The notes: generated from the letters alone by a model not told the origin. A stretch of DNA of 64,000 nt from a bacterium (GCA_017942035.1 JAGAVG010000043.1:79127-143126); one strand, 5' to 3'; positions 52,127 to 61,631 are shown, numbered from the stretch's first letter. Made by a program: numbers and translations.

Positions 52127-53419
52127 ATGAGAAAAAAACTTTTAAGACTTGCGCTCATATTTTTCCTGTTTGTATTTATCCCTCAATCCTCAAGTGCGGA
52201 TGAATATAAAGTTTTGACAATTGATTATGATGATTTAAAAGAAGAAATTCATGAAAACGTAACAAATTCTCAAGACGAAGTTAATCATGTTTCAAATATG
52301 GAAGGTTATTTCCCGCTGGCAGATGAAATCGACGACAATATGGAAGCTGAATTTTCCCTGTTCGATAACCTCGATAAAACGGAAAGAGTTTCAAAAGAAT
52401 ATGGTGAAGAATCGCTATTTGCCCGAATTGCGAAAAAAGATATTATAAGAACAGATATTCCTCAATTTTTACTCAAAGATGAATTAACTTTTTATTACGA
52501 TAAAGGGCCTGTCTCGAAAGTTCGTTTTTACGGTGCATATAATGGTGCGATGAATTTCAACTGGCAGGGTTCTCATTATGAAAATGCGGACTACGATTTC
52601 GGATTCACTCAAATCGGAATGCTCGGAAAATTTTCGGATAATCACACCGACTTTAAACTTCTTTTTAATCCTCGTCCCGCAGATGGTTTGAATTATATGC
52701 AAAATTTTTTTGCAGACGCTTATATCGTTAATAATAGAATCCCGCATCACAAAATTATTGCCGGTTATTCAAGAAATGCTGTCGGGTTTGAGGGCGGAAT
52801 GAGCTCTTACATCCTTCCTTTTGCTACAAGGTCGCAAATAGCGCGTAATTTTGGATCAACAAGAGCTTTAGGCGTAAAACTTCTGGGAAACTATTCCCTT
52901 GTCGATTACAATTTAGCGTTGAACAGTTCGGATAGATATTTTCATGAATTCTTTCCGGGGGCTGAATTCACCGGCTGGGTAAATTTTAAACCATTGGGAA
53001 AAACTGACGGGAGATACGGCAAATTAACCATAGGCGGCGGTGTTAACGCCGGAAGATGCCATGATAATTACACTGTAGCTGGATTATATTTAGGGTACAA
53101 ATATAAAAAATTCTGGTCAGCATTTGAATATTCAATCGCCGACGGGTATAATGGAAAATCCTTTAATTCCAACAGGGCAGAAGGTTTTTATGGAACCATA
53201 GGATATAAAATTACTCCGCATGTCCAGCTAATCGCACGTTACGATCAATTCGACCCTGATAGAAGAATTTCCGGCAACTTAAGACGCGAAATCACCGCCG
53301 GTATAAACTGGTTTATAAAAGGTCAGGCTCTGCGCATTATTCTGAATTATGTATACTGCATGAACCAGAACGCGCAGGATAGCTCCAGAATAATTCTTGC
53401 AACCCAGTTTTTATTCTAA
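52127..53419 (+). CDS. Putative outer-membrane beta-barrel protein
   Basis: 430 residues from ATG 52127. A signal peptide (MRKKLLRLALIFFLFVFIPQSSSA) is followed by an acidic region (about 25-120) and then alternating amphipathic strands from about residue 130, for example VRFYGAYNGAMNFNWQG, KLTIGGGVNAGRC and FYGTIGYKITPHVQLIARYD. It ends in RIILATQFLF, a terminal Phe typical of outer-membrane barrels recognised by BamA. It is probably a porin-like channel; substrate unknown. ATG 52109 would put the signal 6 residues further in. Confidence 0.75.
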   Translation: MRKKLLRLALIFFLFVFIPQSSSADEYKVLTIDYDDLKEEIHENVTNSQDEVNHVSNMEGYFPLADEIDDNMEAEFSLFDNLDKTERVSKEYGEESLFARIAKKDIIRTDIPQFLLKDELTFYYDKGPVSKVRFYGAYNGAMNFNWQGSHYENADYDFGFTQIGMLGKFSDNHTDFKLLFNPRPADGLNYMQNFFADAYIVNNRIPHHKIIAGYSRNAVGFEGGMSSYILPFATRSQIARNFGSTRALGVKLLGNYSLVDYNLALNSSDRYFHEFFPGAEFTGWVNFKPLGKTDGRYGKLTIGGGVNAGRCHDNYTVAGLYLGYKYKKFWSAFEYSIADGYNGKSFNSNRAEGFYGTIGYKITPHVQLIARYDQFDPDRRISGNLRREITAGINWFIKGQALRIILNYVYCMNQNAQDSSRIILATQFLF

Positions 53420-53467
53420 TTGTCATTGCGAAATGAAGGTGGTGGGAAAACAGATCTGCGTTTTTAT

Positions 53468-53592
53468 TCCCTCGCCCCTTGTGGGAGAGGGTAGGGTGAG
53501 GGGTTCAATATTGTTATACTAAACCCTCTCCCGAATTTGTAAGTTCGCATACTGCTCACTAACAAATTCAACCCTCTCACAAAGAGAGAGGG
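53468..53592. repeat. 124-bp dispersed palindromic element, complete intergenic copy
   Basis: Two modules: CCCTCGCCCCTTGTGGGAGA through GGGTGAGGGG, then CCCTCTCCCGAATTTGTAAG through CTCTCACAAAGAGAGAGGG. It is preceded (53422) by a GTCATTGCGAAATG module and followed by a GCAATGACG (53611). It fills most of the gap between the outer-membrane protein and hisS. Confidence 0.9.
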
Positions 53593-53654
53593 TAATATAA
53601 GATGCTAATTCGCAATGACGAAATCCGGGCTCAAAAATGCTAAAAAATTATGGT

Positions 53655-53683
53655 TTGACATTTGTCTTTGTCATTAATATAAT
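53655..53683 (+). promoter_or_regulatory. Consensus sigma70 promoter of leaderless hisS
   Basis: A perfect TTGACA, exactly 17 bases, perfect TATAAT (53678-53683). The ATG begins six bases after the -10, so transcription should start at or within a base of the start codon. Confidence 0.85.
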
Positions 53684-53689
53684 TGCTTT

Positions 53690-54934
53690 ATGGCTAAAAT
53701 AATTAATGTTATAAAAGGAACAAAAGACATTCTGCCTCAAGACGTTAATATGTGGCAGATGATGGAAAAAAATGCACTTGAAGTTTTTTCAAGATATGGT
53801 TATAAAGAAATTCGCACCCCGATTTTTGAGGCAACTGAACTTTTTGCACGCGGGGTCGGCGATACAACAGATATCGTGAACAAAGAAATGTACACTTTTG
53901 AAAAAAGCGACAGATCTTTAACACTTCGCCCTGAAAATACGGCTGGAGTTGTTCGTTCGTTCATCGAAAACGGAATGGCACGTTTATCAGCGCCGGTAAA
54001 ACTCTGGTATAAAGGCCCTATGTTTAGATATGAACGCCCTCAGGCAGGCCGCCAAAGACAGTTTCATCAGGTTGGATGCGAAATGTTCGGAATAAAACAG
54101 CCGGCTGCGGATGCCGAAGTTATTCTTATGGCGGTGAATTATTTAAAATCACTCGGTCTGAACGATTTAGAGGTGGAAATTAACTCTCTCGGATGCCCGA
54201 CTTGCCGTGAAGAATACAAAAACAAGATAAAAGAAGTTTTGAAACCTGAGTTTGACAACCTTTGCGAAGATTGCCAGAACCGTTATGAAAAAAATCCTTT
54301 AAGGCTTCTCGATTGCAAAGTTGACTCTTGCAAGGAAATCTTTGAAAAGCCGGAGATTAAAGCTGTTATCCAATCCGATTTTATTTGCGAAGAATGCGCA
54401 GAGCATTATAAAGAATTAAAATCTTATTTGGATAAATTGAATGTTAAATATGTAGAAAACAAGCTTCTTGTAAGAGGTTTAGACTACTATAACAGAACTG
54501 TTTTTGAGATTAAATCCAACAATCTCGGTTCACAAAATGCTGTATGCGGCGGCGGAAGGTATGACAGCCTTGTTAGAAACCTCGGCGGGGATGATGTTCC
54601 GGCTGTCGGCTGGGCAATGGGAATGGAAAGATTATACTCTCTTCTCGAAAAGCAGACTCCTGAAAAACTCGATGCTTTTATTGTTTCAAATTCAACGGCC
54701 GAGGCGTTTTCCTTAGCAGAAGAATTAAGAACACAAGGTTTGAACATTGAATTTGATTTATCCAACAAAAAGTTCACAAAACAGCTTGAAAAAGCCGGAA
54801 AAGTTTCAGATTTGGCCCTGATTTTAGGCGAAGATGAAATTGTAGTGGGAAAGGTTTCTGTCAAAAATCTTCTCACTTCAGAACAAATTTCTGTTGATAG
54901 ATGCAATGTATTTGAATATATTAAAGGTGTGTAA
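53690..54934 (+). CDS. hisS: Histidyl-tRNA synthetase
   Basis: 414 residues, normal for HisRS. IKGTKDILPQD, motif 2 YERPQAGRQRQFHQVG, the histidine A loop LVRGLDYYNRTVFE and motif 3 AVGWAMGMERL are all intact, plus the C-terminal anticodon-binding domain. It charges tRNA-His; the matching tRNA lies at 8224. The mRNA appears leaderless. Confidence 0.97.
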   Translation: MAKIINVIKGTKDILPQDVNMWQMMEKNALEVFSRYGYKEIRTPIFEATELFARGVGDTTDIVNKEMYTFEKSDRSLTLRPENTAGVVRSFIENGMARLSAPVKLWYKGPMFRYERPQAGRQRQFHQVGCEMFGIKQPAADAEVILMAVNYLKSLGLNDLEVEINSLGCPTCREEYKNKIKEVLKPEFDNLCEDCQNRYEKNPLRLLDCKVDSCKEIFEKPEIKAVIQSDFICEECAEHYKELKSYLDKLNVKYVENKLLVRGLDYYNRTVFEIKSNNLGSQNAVCGGGRYDSLVRNLGGDDVPAVGWAMGMERLYSLLEKQTPEKLDAFIVSNSTAEAFSLAEELRTQGLNIEFDLSNKKFTKQLEKAGKVSDLALILGEDEIVVGKVSVKNLLTSEQISVDRCNVFEYIKGV

Positions 54935-54936
54935 TT

Positions 54937-55272
54937 ATGACAAATATTGTAGACGATATAGTTTTTCAGATTGCAAAACATTTTAACAGAATATTTCCTG
55001 ATGTAAAAGAATTTTATGTGTTCGGTGCTTCTGTTGATGGTCAATTGCATGAAGATGAAGATATCGAAATAGCGGTAGTCTTTGATGTTGAAGATAAATC
55101 TAAGCGAGAACAAATTTGGCCGGTTATTGGCAAAATCGAAACTAAATTCGACACTACAATTGAACTTTATCCTTACACAACCGAAACACTCAAAAATGAT
55201 GAAGAAATTTACAACGAAATTTTATCTAGCAGTATTGCTTACAATTCAATGGGTGTAAAAATTAACAATTGA
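54937..55272 (+). CDS. Minimal-nucleotidyltransferase-like protein
   Basis: 111 residues, starting two bases after hisS. The MNT pattern FGASVDGQLHEDEDIEIAVVFD resembles the family G-S-x(8-10)-DxD motif, but reads GAS and DIE (Glu for the second Asp), so activity is uncertain. MNT proteins often pair with HEPN proteins; no HEPN partner is seen. It may be a degenerate or non-catalytic member. Confidence 0.65.
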   Translation: MTNIVDDIVFQIAKHFNRIFPDVKEFYVFGASVDGQLHEDEDIEIAVVFDVEDKSKREQIWPVIGKIETKFDTTIELYPYTTETLKNDEEIYNEILSSSIAYNSMGVKINN

Positions 55273-55297
55273 CATTTTATTACATTTGTAGTATTAT
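55269..55297 (+). promoter_or_regulatory. Promoter of the 61-aa gene
   Basis: TTGACA, exactly 17 bases, TATTAT. It overlaps the last codon of the MNT-like gene, giving a ~27-base leader with GAAGGG before ATG 55331. Confidence 0.6.
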
Positions 55298-55330
55298 TTT
55301 TTATTATAATTATTTGAAGGGACAAAATAA

Positions 55331-55516
55331 ATGAATCAAGTAACAATTCGTTCAGACAGAAAAGACGATTACAAATTCTTCTACAAAGGGGAGGAAGTTG
55401 TGTTAGGCGCCGGAAAAATTATCAGCATTGCAACCGGATTAGACGAAGTAGTTTTGCCGACTTGCGCAATGAAAGTTATGAAAAATTTAATCGTCATAAA
55501 AGATGATGTTAAGTAA
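55331..55516 (+). CDS. Small hypothetical protein, 61 aa
   Basis: A compact beta-rich sequence with an acidic/basic mix (TIRSDRKDDYKFFYKGEEVVLG, GAGKIISIATGLDEVVLP). It has its own promoter and Shine-Dalgarno GAAGGG. No family recognised; it may be a small cytoplasmic protein. It lies upstream of glyQ, with no obvious link. Confidence 0.65.
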   Translation: MNQVTIRSDRKDDYKFFYKGEEVVLGAGKIISIATGLDEVVLPTCAMKVMKNLIVIKDDVK

Positions 55517-55613
55517 AAAGCGCTTAATATAATTAACATAAAATTTGCATTTTTACTATTTCCGTAATACGATAAATAAACGAGTGTAAATAGTACAATA
55601 ATGGAATTATGTT

Positions 55614-56489
55614 ATGGCATTAAATTTTCAAGAATTGGTTTTTAACCTACAAAAATTTTGGTCTGATTACGGATGCATAATCCAACAGCCTTACGATATA
55701 GAAAAAGGGGCTTCTACTATGAACCCCGCAACTTTTTTGCGTTCTCTCGGGCCTGAACCATGGAACACTGCAATGATTGAACCTTGCAGAAGGCCGACTG
55801 ATGCACGGTATGGCGAAAATCCGAATAGACTCGGTCATTATTTTCAATTTCAGGTTATCCTGAAACCTTCTCCTGATAATGCTCAAGAGCTTTACTTAAA
55901 AAGCTTGGAAGCAATGGGAATTGATTTGAAAGAGCATGATGTTCGCTTTGTTGAGGATAACTGGGAATCTCCGACATTAGGGGCTGCCGGTGTTGGCTGG
56001 GAAGTTTGGCTTGACGGAATGGAAGTTACGCAATTTACTTATTTCCAGCAGGTCGGCGGAGTTGAGATTAAGCCTGTTGCACTTGAGCTTACATACGGGC
56101 TTGAAAGAATTGCTATGTATCTTCAAAATAAAGAATCCGTTTACGATATTATGTGGAATGATACACTGAAATACGGCGACATTTATCTTCAAAATGAGAT
56201 TGAACAGTCAAAATATAATTTTGAAGTTTCTGATGATAAAGCGTTATTTACAATGTTTGACTTGTATCAAAAAGAAGTTGACAATTGTATTAATGCAAAA
56301 CTTGTACTTCCTGCGTACGATTACGTTTTAAAGTGTTCTCATACGTTTAACTTGCTGGATGCAAGAGGGGTTATAAGTAAAGACGAAAGAATTAACTTTA
56401 TCAATCGCGTAAGAACGATGGCTTCTGCGGTTGCAAGATTATACGTAGCTCAAAGAGAAGAAATGGGATTCCCTCTTTGTAAAAAATAA
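55614..56489 (+). CDS. glyQ: Glycyl-tRNA synthetase alpha subunit
   Basis: 291 residues, normal. [52 protein letters not shown] signatures and [10 protein letters not shown]...[14 protein letters not shown] are diagnostic of the alpha subunit of the tetrameric GlyRS. The beta subunit gene glyS is not next to it, although the two usually adjoin; it must be elsewhere. TACAAT lies 15 bases before the ATG, leaving a very short leader. Confidence 0.96.
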   Translation: MALNFQELVFNLQKFWSDYGCIIQQPYDIEKGASTMNPATFLRSLGPEPWNTAMIEPCRRPTDARYGENPNRLGHYFQFQVILKPSPDNAQELYLKSLEAMGIDLKEHDVRFVEDNWESPTLGAAGVGWEVWLDGMEVTQFTYFQQVGGVEIKPVALELTYGLERIAMYLQNKESVYDIMWNDTLKYGDIYLQNEIEQSKYNFEVSDDKALFTMFDLYQKEVDNCINAKLVLPAYDYVLKCSHTFNLLDARGVISKDERINFINRVRTMASAVARLYVAQREEMGFPLCKK

Positions 56490-56502
56490 ATAAGGATAAC
56501 AG

Positions 56503-58101
56503 ATGGCTGAAAAATTTAACAGAGCGACTTTTACCAGAAACTTTTTAAAGAATATTACAAGAATTAAAGCTCCCGATGAAATGTTGGCTGAAGCTAAAGC
56601 TCAAGGGTTGGAAAAGACTCTTGGTGTTATGGACTTAATTATTCTCGGAGTAGGTGCAATAATTGGCTCTGGAATTTTTGCGGTCGTAGGAATAGCAGCA
56701 GCCGGTGCCGCTGACGGAAGCAGTATCGGTGCAGGGCCGGCGCTTGTTGTATCAATGATAATTGCCGCAATTGCCTGTATCTTTTCAGCACTATGTTATT
56801 CAGAATTTGCGACAATGATTCCGGTTGCAGGTGGTGCCTATACTTATACCTTCGCAACGTTAGGAGAGTTTGCCGCATGGATGGTTGGATGGGTTTTGAT
56901 GCTTGAATATGCAATCGGATTTATTGCAGTAGCTTGCGCTTGGTCAAACCATTTTATTCAATTTTTGGCCGGATTTGAAAAAGTTTTGCCGTCTTGGCTT
57001 GCACATCCGCCGTTATGGCTTACAAGTGACCCGTTCACTGTCAGTGCGTTGAGAGCGGAAGACCCTTCTATTTCTGTTCCGACAATTTTAGGCGTTCCGG
57101 TTTGTATAAATGTTCCGGCAATATTGATTGTGCTTTTAATCACTTGTATTCTTGTTAAAGGAACAAAAGATTCCGCAAAAATGGCAGGAATTATGGTGTT
57201 TATAAAACTTGCCGTAATTGCTTTATTTATTCTTGTTGGTGCATTTTATGTAAGACCTGAAAACTGGGTGCCTTTTGCGCCGAACGGAGTAGAAGGAATT
57301 TTCGCGGGTGCATTTTTAATATTCTTTGCATACATCGGATTTGATGCATTAGCAACAGCCGCCGAAGAGTGTAAAAATCCGCAGAAAGATTTGCCTATAG
57401 GTATTATAGGGTCATTATTAATAACAACTATCGTTTATGTACTTGTCGCATTAGTTTTAACAGGGCTTCAAAATACAAGCGGTACAGTTTCGCTTGACTT
57501 TTTGAAAGCTCCGATGGCTTATTGTATGACGCTTGTTCATCAAAACTGGGCGGCCGGGTTGATTTCTATCGGCTCACTTGCCGGCTTAACTTCTGTTTTA
57601 TTAGTATTACAGATGGCATCTACAAGAATTCTTTTTGCAATGAGCAGAGACCACTTCATTTCCGCAAGATTTCAGAAAATACATCCGAAATTTAAAACCC
57701 CGGCATTATTGACATGGACGGTTGGAGGTCTTGCAGTTATTGGTATTTTGACACTCAACTTAAATGTTGCCGCTGAGCTTTGCAATTACGGAACATTTAC
57801 ATCATTTATAATAGTTTGTGTAGCTGTTTTGATATTAAGACACACTGATCCGAATAGAGAAAGACCTTTTAAGGTTCCATTCTCACCAGTAACTCCGGCA
57901 TTGGGAATTATTTGCTGCGGCGGATTGATGATTTATAAATCAATGCAGTCATCAGGTTCAGCCCTTCTTTTCCCGGCTTGGCTTGGTATCGGTGCGATTA
58001 TTTACCTTTTATACGGATTTATAAAAAACAGAAATAACGAAAACAAAATTCACAGAGAATTGGTACATGAAAAAATTAATAAGCAGGAAGTAAAAAAATA
58101 A
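56503..58101 (+). CDS. APC-family amino acid permease (tandem copy 1)
   Basis: 532 residues, about twelve to thirteen membrane helices. VGAIIGSGIFAVVG is the APC unwound helix 1, and EFATMIPVAGGAYTYTFATLGEF and FFAYIGFDALATAAEECKNPQ are cationic-amino-acid/YfnA-like signatures. It exchanges or imports amino acids across the inner membrane; specificity unknown. Its paralogue follows without a single intergenic base. AAGGA precedes the ATG. Confidence 0.92.
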   Translation: MAEKFNRATFTRNFLKNITRIKAPDEMLAEAKAQGLEKTLGVMDLIILGVGAIIGSGIFAVVGIAAAGAADGSSIGAGPALVVSMIIAAIACIFSALCYSEFATMIPVAGGAYTYTFATLGEFAAWMVGWVLMLEYAIGFIAVACAWSNHFIQFLAGFEKVLPSWLAHPPLWLTSDPFTVSALRAEDPSISVPTILGVPVCINVPAILIVLLITCILVKGTKDSAKMAGIMVFIKLAVIALFILVGAFYVRPENWVPFAPNGVEGIFAGAFLIFFAYIGFDALATAAEECKNPQKDLPIGIIGSLLITTIVYVLVALVLTGLQNTSGTVSLDFLKAPMAYCMTLVHQNWAAGLISIGSLAGLTSVLLVLQMASTRILFAMSRDHFISARFQKIHPKFKTPALLTWTVGGLAVIGILTLNLNVAAELCNYGTFTSFIIVCVAVLILRHTDPNRERPFKVPFSPVTPALGIICCGGLMIYKSMQSSGSALLFPAWLGIGAIIYLLYGFIKNRNNENKIHRELVHEKINKQEVKK

Positions 58102-59661
58102 ATGGACATAAAACAACTTTGCCGCAATTTATTAACTAAAAAAAGCCCCGATGAATTACTTACAACAAGCAAAAAGTCTGAATTAAAAAAGACTTTGAAT
58201 GTGTTTGACTTAATAGTAATCGGTATCGGTGCAGTTGTTGGAACCGGTATATTTACAATTATTGGAACTGCAATTCAAGGGGGGCCGGAAGGCGCCGGAG
58301 CGGGACCTGCCATTATAATTTCTATGTTTCTGGCTGTAATCGCGTGCGTATTTTCAGCGTTATGTTACTCTGAAATCGCTGCAATGCTTCCGGTTGCGGG
58401 AAGTGCATATACATATACATACGCGACAATGGGCGAATTTATGGCATGGATGGTCGGCTGGATATTGATGCTTGAATATGCTATCGGAAATATTACCGTA
58501 GCTTGTGCATGGACTGGGTATTTAACCCAGTTTTTGAAAGGTTTTAGCCATATCTTGCCGAGTTTCGTAACAAATTTTCCAATCTGGTTAAGGTATGATT
58601 ACAGAGCCGTTGCAATGCTTTGCGACAAAAACGGATGGGATATGCATGATAAAGTTCCGTATTTATTCAACACAATTCCTTTATCTGTAAATTTGCCGGC
58701 AATATTTATCGTGCTAGTTTTAACTTTGCTTTTGATAAAAGGAGTCAAAGAATCAACAAGATTTGCAAGTATTATGGTCGGAGTAAATATGTTCATGATA
58801 CTTTCATTTATCGTTGTCGGCGCGTTTTATGTTAAGCCTGAAAACTGGACGCCTTTTGCTCCAAACGGATTTGAAGGCATTTTTATGGGTGCATTTTTAA
58901 TCTTTTTTGCATATATAGGTTTTGATGCAATTTCGACAACCGCAGAAGAGACTGAAAATCCGCAAAGAGATTTGCCGGTTGCAATTATCGGAACGCTTGT
59001 CATCTGTACATTGCTATATGTCTGTGTAGCGCTTGTTTTGACAGGGATTGTTCCGCTAGGAAGTATAGATATACAAGCTCCGATTGCTCATGCTATGCGT
59101 GCTATCGGAAAAGATTGGTTTGCCGGATTGATTTCTATCGGTGCGTTGTGTGCCTTAACATCCGTGCTTTTAATTTATCAGTTAGGAACGACAAGAATTC
59201 TTTATGCAATGAGTCGCGATAGATTTTTACCAAAATCTTTACGGTTAATCCACAAAAAATTTAGAACACCTCATGTTTTAACATGGATTTCCGGCTTAAT
59301 TGTCATTGTTTGTGCATTGTTTATGGATTTAAATATTTCGGCCGAACTCTGCAACTTTGGAACATTTACATCATTTATAATTATTTGTATTGCAGTACTG
59401 ATGCTTAGAAAATCCGATCCGGATAGAGAAAGACCTTTTAAAGTCCCATTTTGCCCTTGGTTTCCGATATTTGGAATTATTGCATGCGGCGGATTGATGT
59501 TGTATTCTTTCAAATCTCTAAAAACATCCTCAATTTATTTTCCGCTCTGGCTTTTAATTGGTGTATTAATCTATGCAGCATACGGTTACGGCCAAAAACG
59601 TCTTGAAGAACAAAAGAAAATTAAAATGCAAATCAAGCGTGAAAAAATAAAAAGTGTGTAG
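58102..59661 (+). CDS. APC-family amino acid permease (tandem copy 2)
   Basis: 519 residues and clearly paralogous to the preceding gene: the same helix-1 motif (VGAVVGTGIFTIIG), MLPVAGSAYTYTYATMGEFMAWMVG and FFAYIGFDAISTTAEETENPQ. The start codon follows the previous stop directly, with GGAAG inside the upstream gene, so the pair is co-translated. Divergence in loops (for example residues 165-190) suggests different substrates or regulation. Confidence 0.92.
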   Translation: MDIKQLCRNLLTKKSPDELLTTSKKSELKKTLNVFDLIVIGIGAVVGTGIFTIIGTAIQGGPEGAGAGPAIIISMFLAVIACVFSALCYSEIAAMLPVAGSAYTYTYATMGEFMAWMVGWILMLEYAIGNITVACAWTGYLTQFLKGFSHILPSFVTNFPIWLRYDYRAVAMLCDKNGWDMHDKVPYLFNTIPLSVNLPAIFIVLVLTLLLIKGVKESTRFASIMVGVNMFMILSFIVVGAFYVKPENWTPFAPNGFEGIFMGAFLIFFAYIGFDAISTTAEETENPQRDLPVAIIGTLVICTLLYVCVALVLTGIVPLGSIDIQAPIAHAMRAIGKDWFAGLISIGALCALTSVLLIYQLGTTRILYAMSRDRFLPKSLRLIHKKFRTPHVLTWISGLIVIVCALFMDLNISAELCNFGTFTSFIIICIAVLMLRKSDPDRERPFKVPFCPWFPIFGIIACGGLMLYSFKSLKTSSIYFPLWLLIGVLIYAAYGYGQKRLEEQKKIKMQIKREKIKSV

Positions 59662-59729
59662 TTTCATCGGCAATAATTTGCACGGATATTCATTTGAATT
59701 GTGTGTATTATTCGCAATAAGTATTAAAA

Positions 59730-59762
59730 AAAGGACACAAGAATAGTTATCTTGTGTCCTTT
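59730..59762 (+). terminator. Rho-independent terminator after the permeases
   Basis: AAAGGACACAAGA and TCTTGTGTCCTTT, 13-base stem with a seven-base loop. Confidence 0.85.
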
Positions 59763-59820
59763 AAATAAGGGGTTAGTTAAAGGATAGGAATTATAAGGTA
59801 ATCTTTTTATTTACCGGTTA

Positions 59821-60345
59821 CTACATGAAAGTATATTGTGGTGTTGCCTGTTTTACACCGTTATCTTCAGCTTTCTTAACCGATTCTAATTCAGTTTCTA
59901 ACATCTTCAACTGAGTTTCAAGCTTCGTTTTTTCTTCCGTAATCTGTTTTTCCTGCTGATTAAGAAGTGCCGTTTCCTGCCTTCCCGCAAGTTCACGCTG
60001 CTGTTTGTATAAGTTTTGAAATACCCAGTTTTGATATTGCATTTGTGCATTAGGGTCCGGCATCTGCATCATTTGCTGCTGCATCATTGGTCCCATCATT
60101 TGCATTTGTTGTTGAGCCCCGAAAATTGAAGCATTATGTGAATACATCATAAACGCCATTTGTCTTGTAAACATAGACGGCGGCGTATTCATCATATCAT
60201 GCATTGAAATTGACCCATCCGATATGTTTGCCGCATATTGCTGCAAATCTGTCAATTTCCTTGTCAATGTCAACAATTTGTACTGCAATTGATGTTGCCG
60301 ATTGACAAGTTCAAGCTTTCTGGCTGTGAAAATCAGTATTGCCAT
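59821..60345 (-). CDS. Hypothetical coiled-coil protein, Gln/Met-rich, 174 aa
   Basis: Two helical segments rich in Gln, Leu and Lys (about 10-40 and 120-155: QQEKQITEEKTKLETQLKML) frame a central Met/Gln-rich stretch (FGAQQQMQMMGPMMQQQM, about 78-95). No signal peptide or known domain. Coiled-coil content suggests a structural or scaffold role. Downstream of clpP on the same strand but separated by a terminator. Confidence 0.65.
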   Translation of the reverse strand: MAILIFTARKLELVNRQHQLQYKLLTLTRKLTDLQQYAANISDGSISMHDMMNTPPSMFTRQMAFMMYSHNASIFGAQQQMQMMGPMMQQQMMQMPDPNAQMQYQNWVFQNLYKQQRELAGRQETALLNQQEKQITEEKTKLETQLKMLETELESVKKAEDNGVKQATPQYTFM

Positions 60346-60411
60346 TGCCTTACTCCTACCTAATTGTTTTAACTAACCTATTTGTTTTATAACCTTAACC
60401 TACATTTATAT

Positions 60412-60445
60412 AAAAACATGCAACCTCGAAAAATTGCATGTTTTT
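60412..60445 (-). terminator. clpP terminator
   Basis: AAAAACATGCAA and TTGCATGTTTTT stem; on the minus strand it is followed by a T-run, 40 bases after the clpP stop. Confidence 0.75.
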
Positions 60446-60484
60446 AATCATATTATTAAGTTTTGTTAACAAAAGGGTGTTTAT

Positions 60485-61099
60485 TTAGTTAACGCCTTTT
60501 GTAATAACCTTGTCGATAAGCCCGTATTCTAGAGCTTCTTGAGCAGAAAGATAATGGTCGCGTTCGCAGTCGTTTTTAACTTTATCATAATCCTGACCGC
60601 TGTTATCGGCAATAATTTGAGTAAGCATTTTTTTCATTCTAAGAATTTCTTTAGCTTCAAGCTCAATATCTGTAGCTTGCCCCTGAGCACCACCCAGCGG
60701 CTGATGAATCATAATTCTTGCTCCCGGAAGTGCCATCCTTTTGCCTTTGGTTCCTGAACATAATAGGAAAGCGCCCATTGATGCTGCTTCACCCAGACAA
60801 ATTGTGCAAACATCGGATTTAATCAAATTCATTGTGTCATAAATCGCTAAACCGGCTGTAATAACACCACCCGGGCTGTTTATATATAACATAATATCTT
60901 TCTCGGAATTTTCGCTGTCCAGCAGTAAAAGCTGAGCAACAACAGAATTTGCAACTTCATCATCAATTTCTGTTCCGAGAAAAATAATTCTTTCTCTCAA
61001 TAGTCTTGAAAACACATCAAAAGAACGTTCGCCGCGCGAAGATGATTCAATAACCGTCGGCATGTAGTTCATAATCTTTAAATACTCTTCTTTATTCAT
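60485..61099 (-). CDS. clpP: ATP-dependent Clp protease proteolytic subunit
   Basis: 204 residues, normal. The catalytic Ser lies in [13 protein letters not shown], His in [19 protein letters not shown], and Asp in the following YDKVKND(C)ERD region; [16 protein letters not shown] is conserved. It forms the tetradecameric protease used by ClpX or ClpA/C. AGGAG precedes the ATG. Confidence 0.97.
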   Translation of the reverse strand: MNKEEYLKIMNYMPTVIESSSRGERSFDVFSRLLRERIIFLGTEIDDEVANSVVAQLLLLDSENSEKDIMLYINSPGGVITAGLAIYDTMNLIKSDVCTICLGEAASMGAFLLCSGTKGKRMALPGARIMIHQPLGGAQGQATDIELEAKEILRMKKMLTQIIADNSGQDYDKVKNDCERDHYLSAQEALEYGLIDKVITKGVN

Positions 61100-61169
61100 T
61101 TATTTCTCCTAATAACTTCTGGAAATATTATAATATAAAAAAATATTTTTGTCTTATTTTATAATATAT

Positions 61170-61631
61170 TTAATAACCAACAGACCAGAAGAATTTAGGA
61201 CTTTGTTTTAGATTATTCTTTATGGCAGGTGCTTGAGCTTCAAGAGCTTGAATTTCAATGACTTTTTCGGGTTTTTGCAATACGTTAAATTGTGTCATTT
61301 TGCTATCAACATTGTTAAAAGATCTCAATCTGTCAAGACGATTTTGTAATTCAGCGTTCTCATCATTTAACGTTGTAATTTTTCTGCTCAAAACGTTAAG
61401 TGCAAGTTCATTAGTCATTGCAAAATAATAACTTACAATTACACATAGTATTGACACCATAAGAATTCCGCATAACGACTGGTTAATTTTCCTGATTGCC
61501 ATTTCTTTTACCAAATTTTCCTTGTAGAAATACCCTTCAATAACAGAGCCTTCATGTTTGACAGGGCTTTGAACCTGATTTTCCCTGTATTGATAACTAT
61601 AATCCTCTGTTCTTACTTTTACTGAATTCAA
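61170..61631 (-). CDS. FtsL-like bitopic membrane protein
   Basis: 153 residues with a TTG start. A basic N-terminal tail is followed by one transmembrane helix (SLCGILMVSILCVIVSYYFA, about 53-72) and a periplasmic coiled coil (NVLSRKITTLNDENAELQNRL). This topology, and its position directly after rsmH, is that of FtsL, a division scaffold that binds FtsB/FtsQ and activates septal peptidoglycan synthesis. Sequence similarity is low, as usual for FtsL, so the call rests on topology and gene order. Confidence 0.6.
   Translation of the reverse strand: MNSVKVRTEDYSYQYRENQVQSPVKHEGSVIEGYFYKENLVKEMAIRKINQSLCGILMVSILCVIVSYYFAMTNELALNVLSRKITTLNDENAELQNRLDRLRSFNNVDSKMTQFNVLQKPEKVIEIQALEAQAPAIKNNLKQSPKFFWSVGY

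Noticed and set aside
54487..55113. 208-codon minus-strand frame
   Set aside because: Antisense to the 3' end of hisS and the following gene; no recognisable domain.
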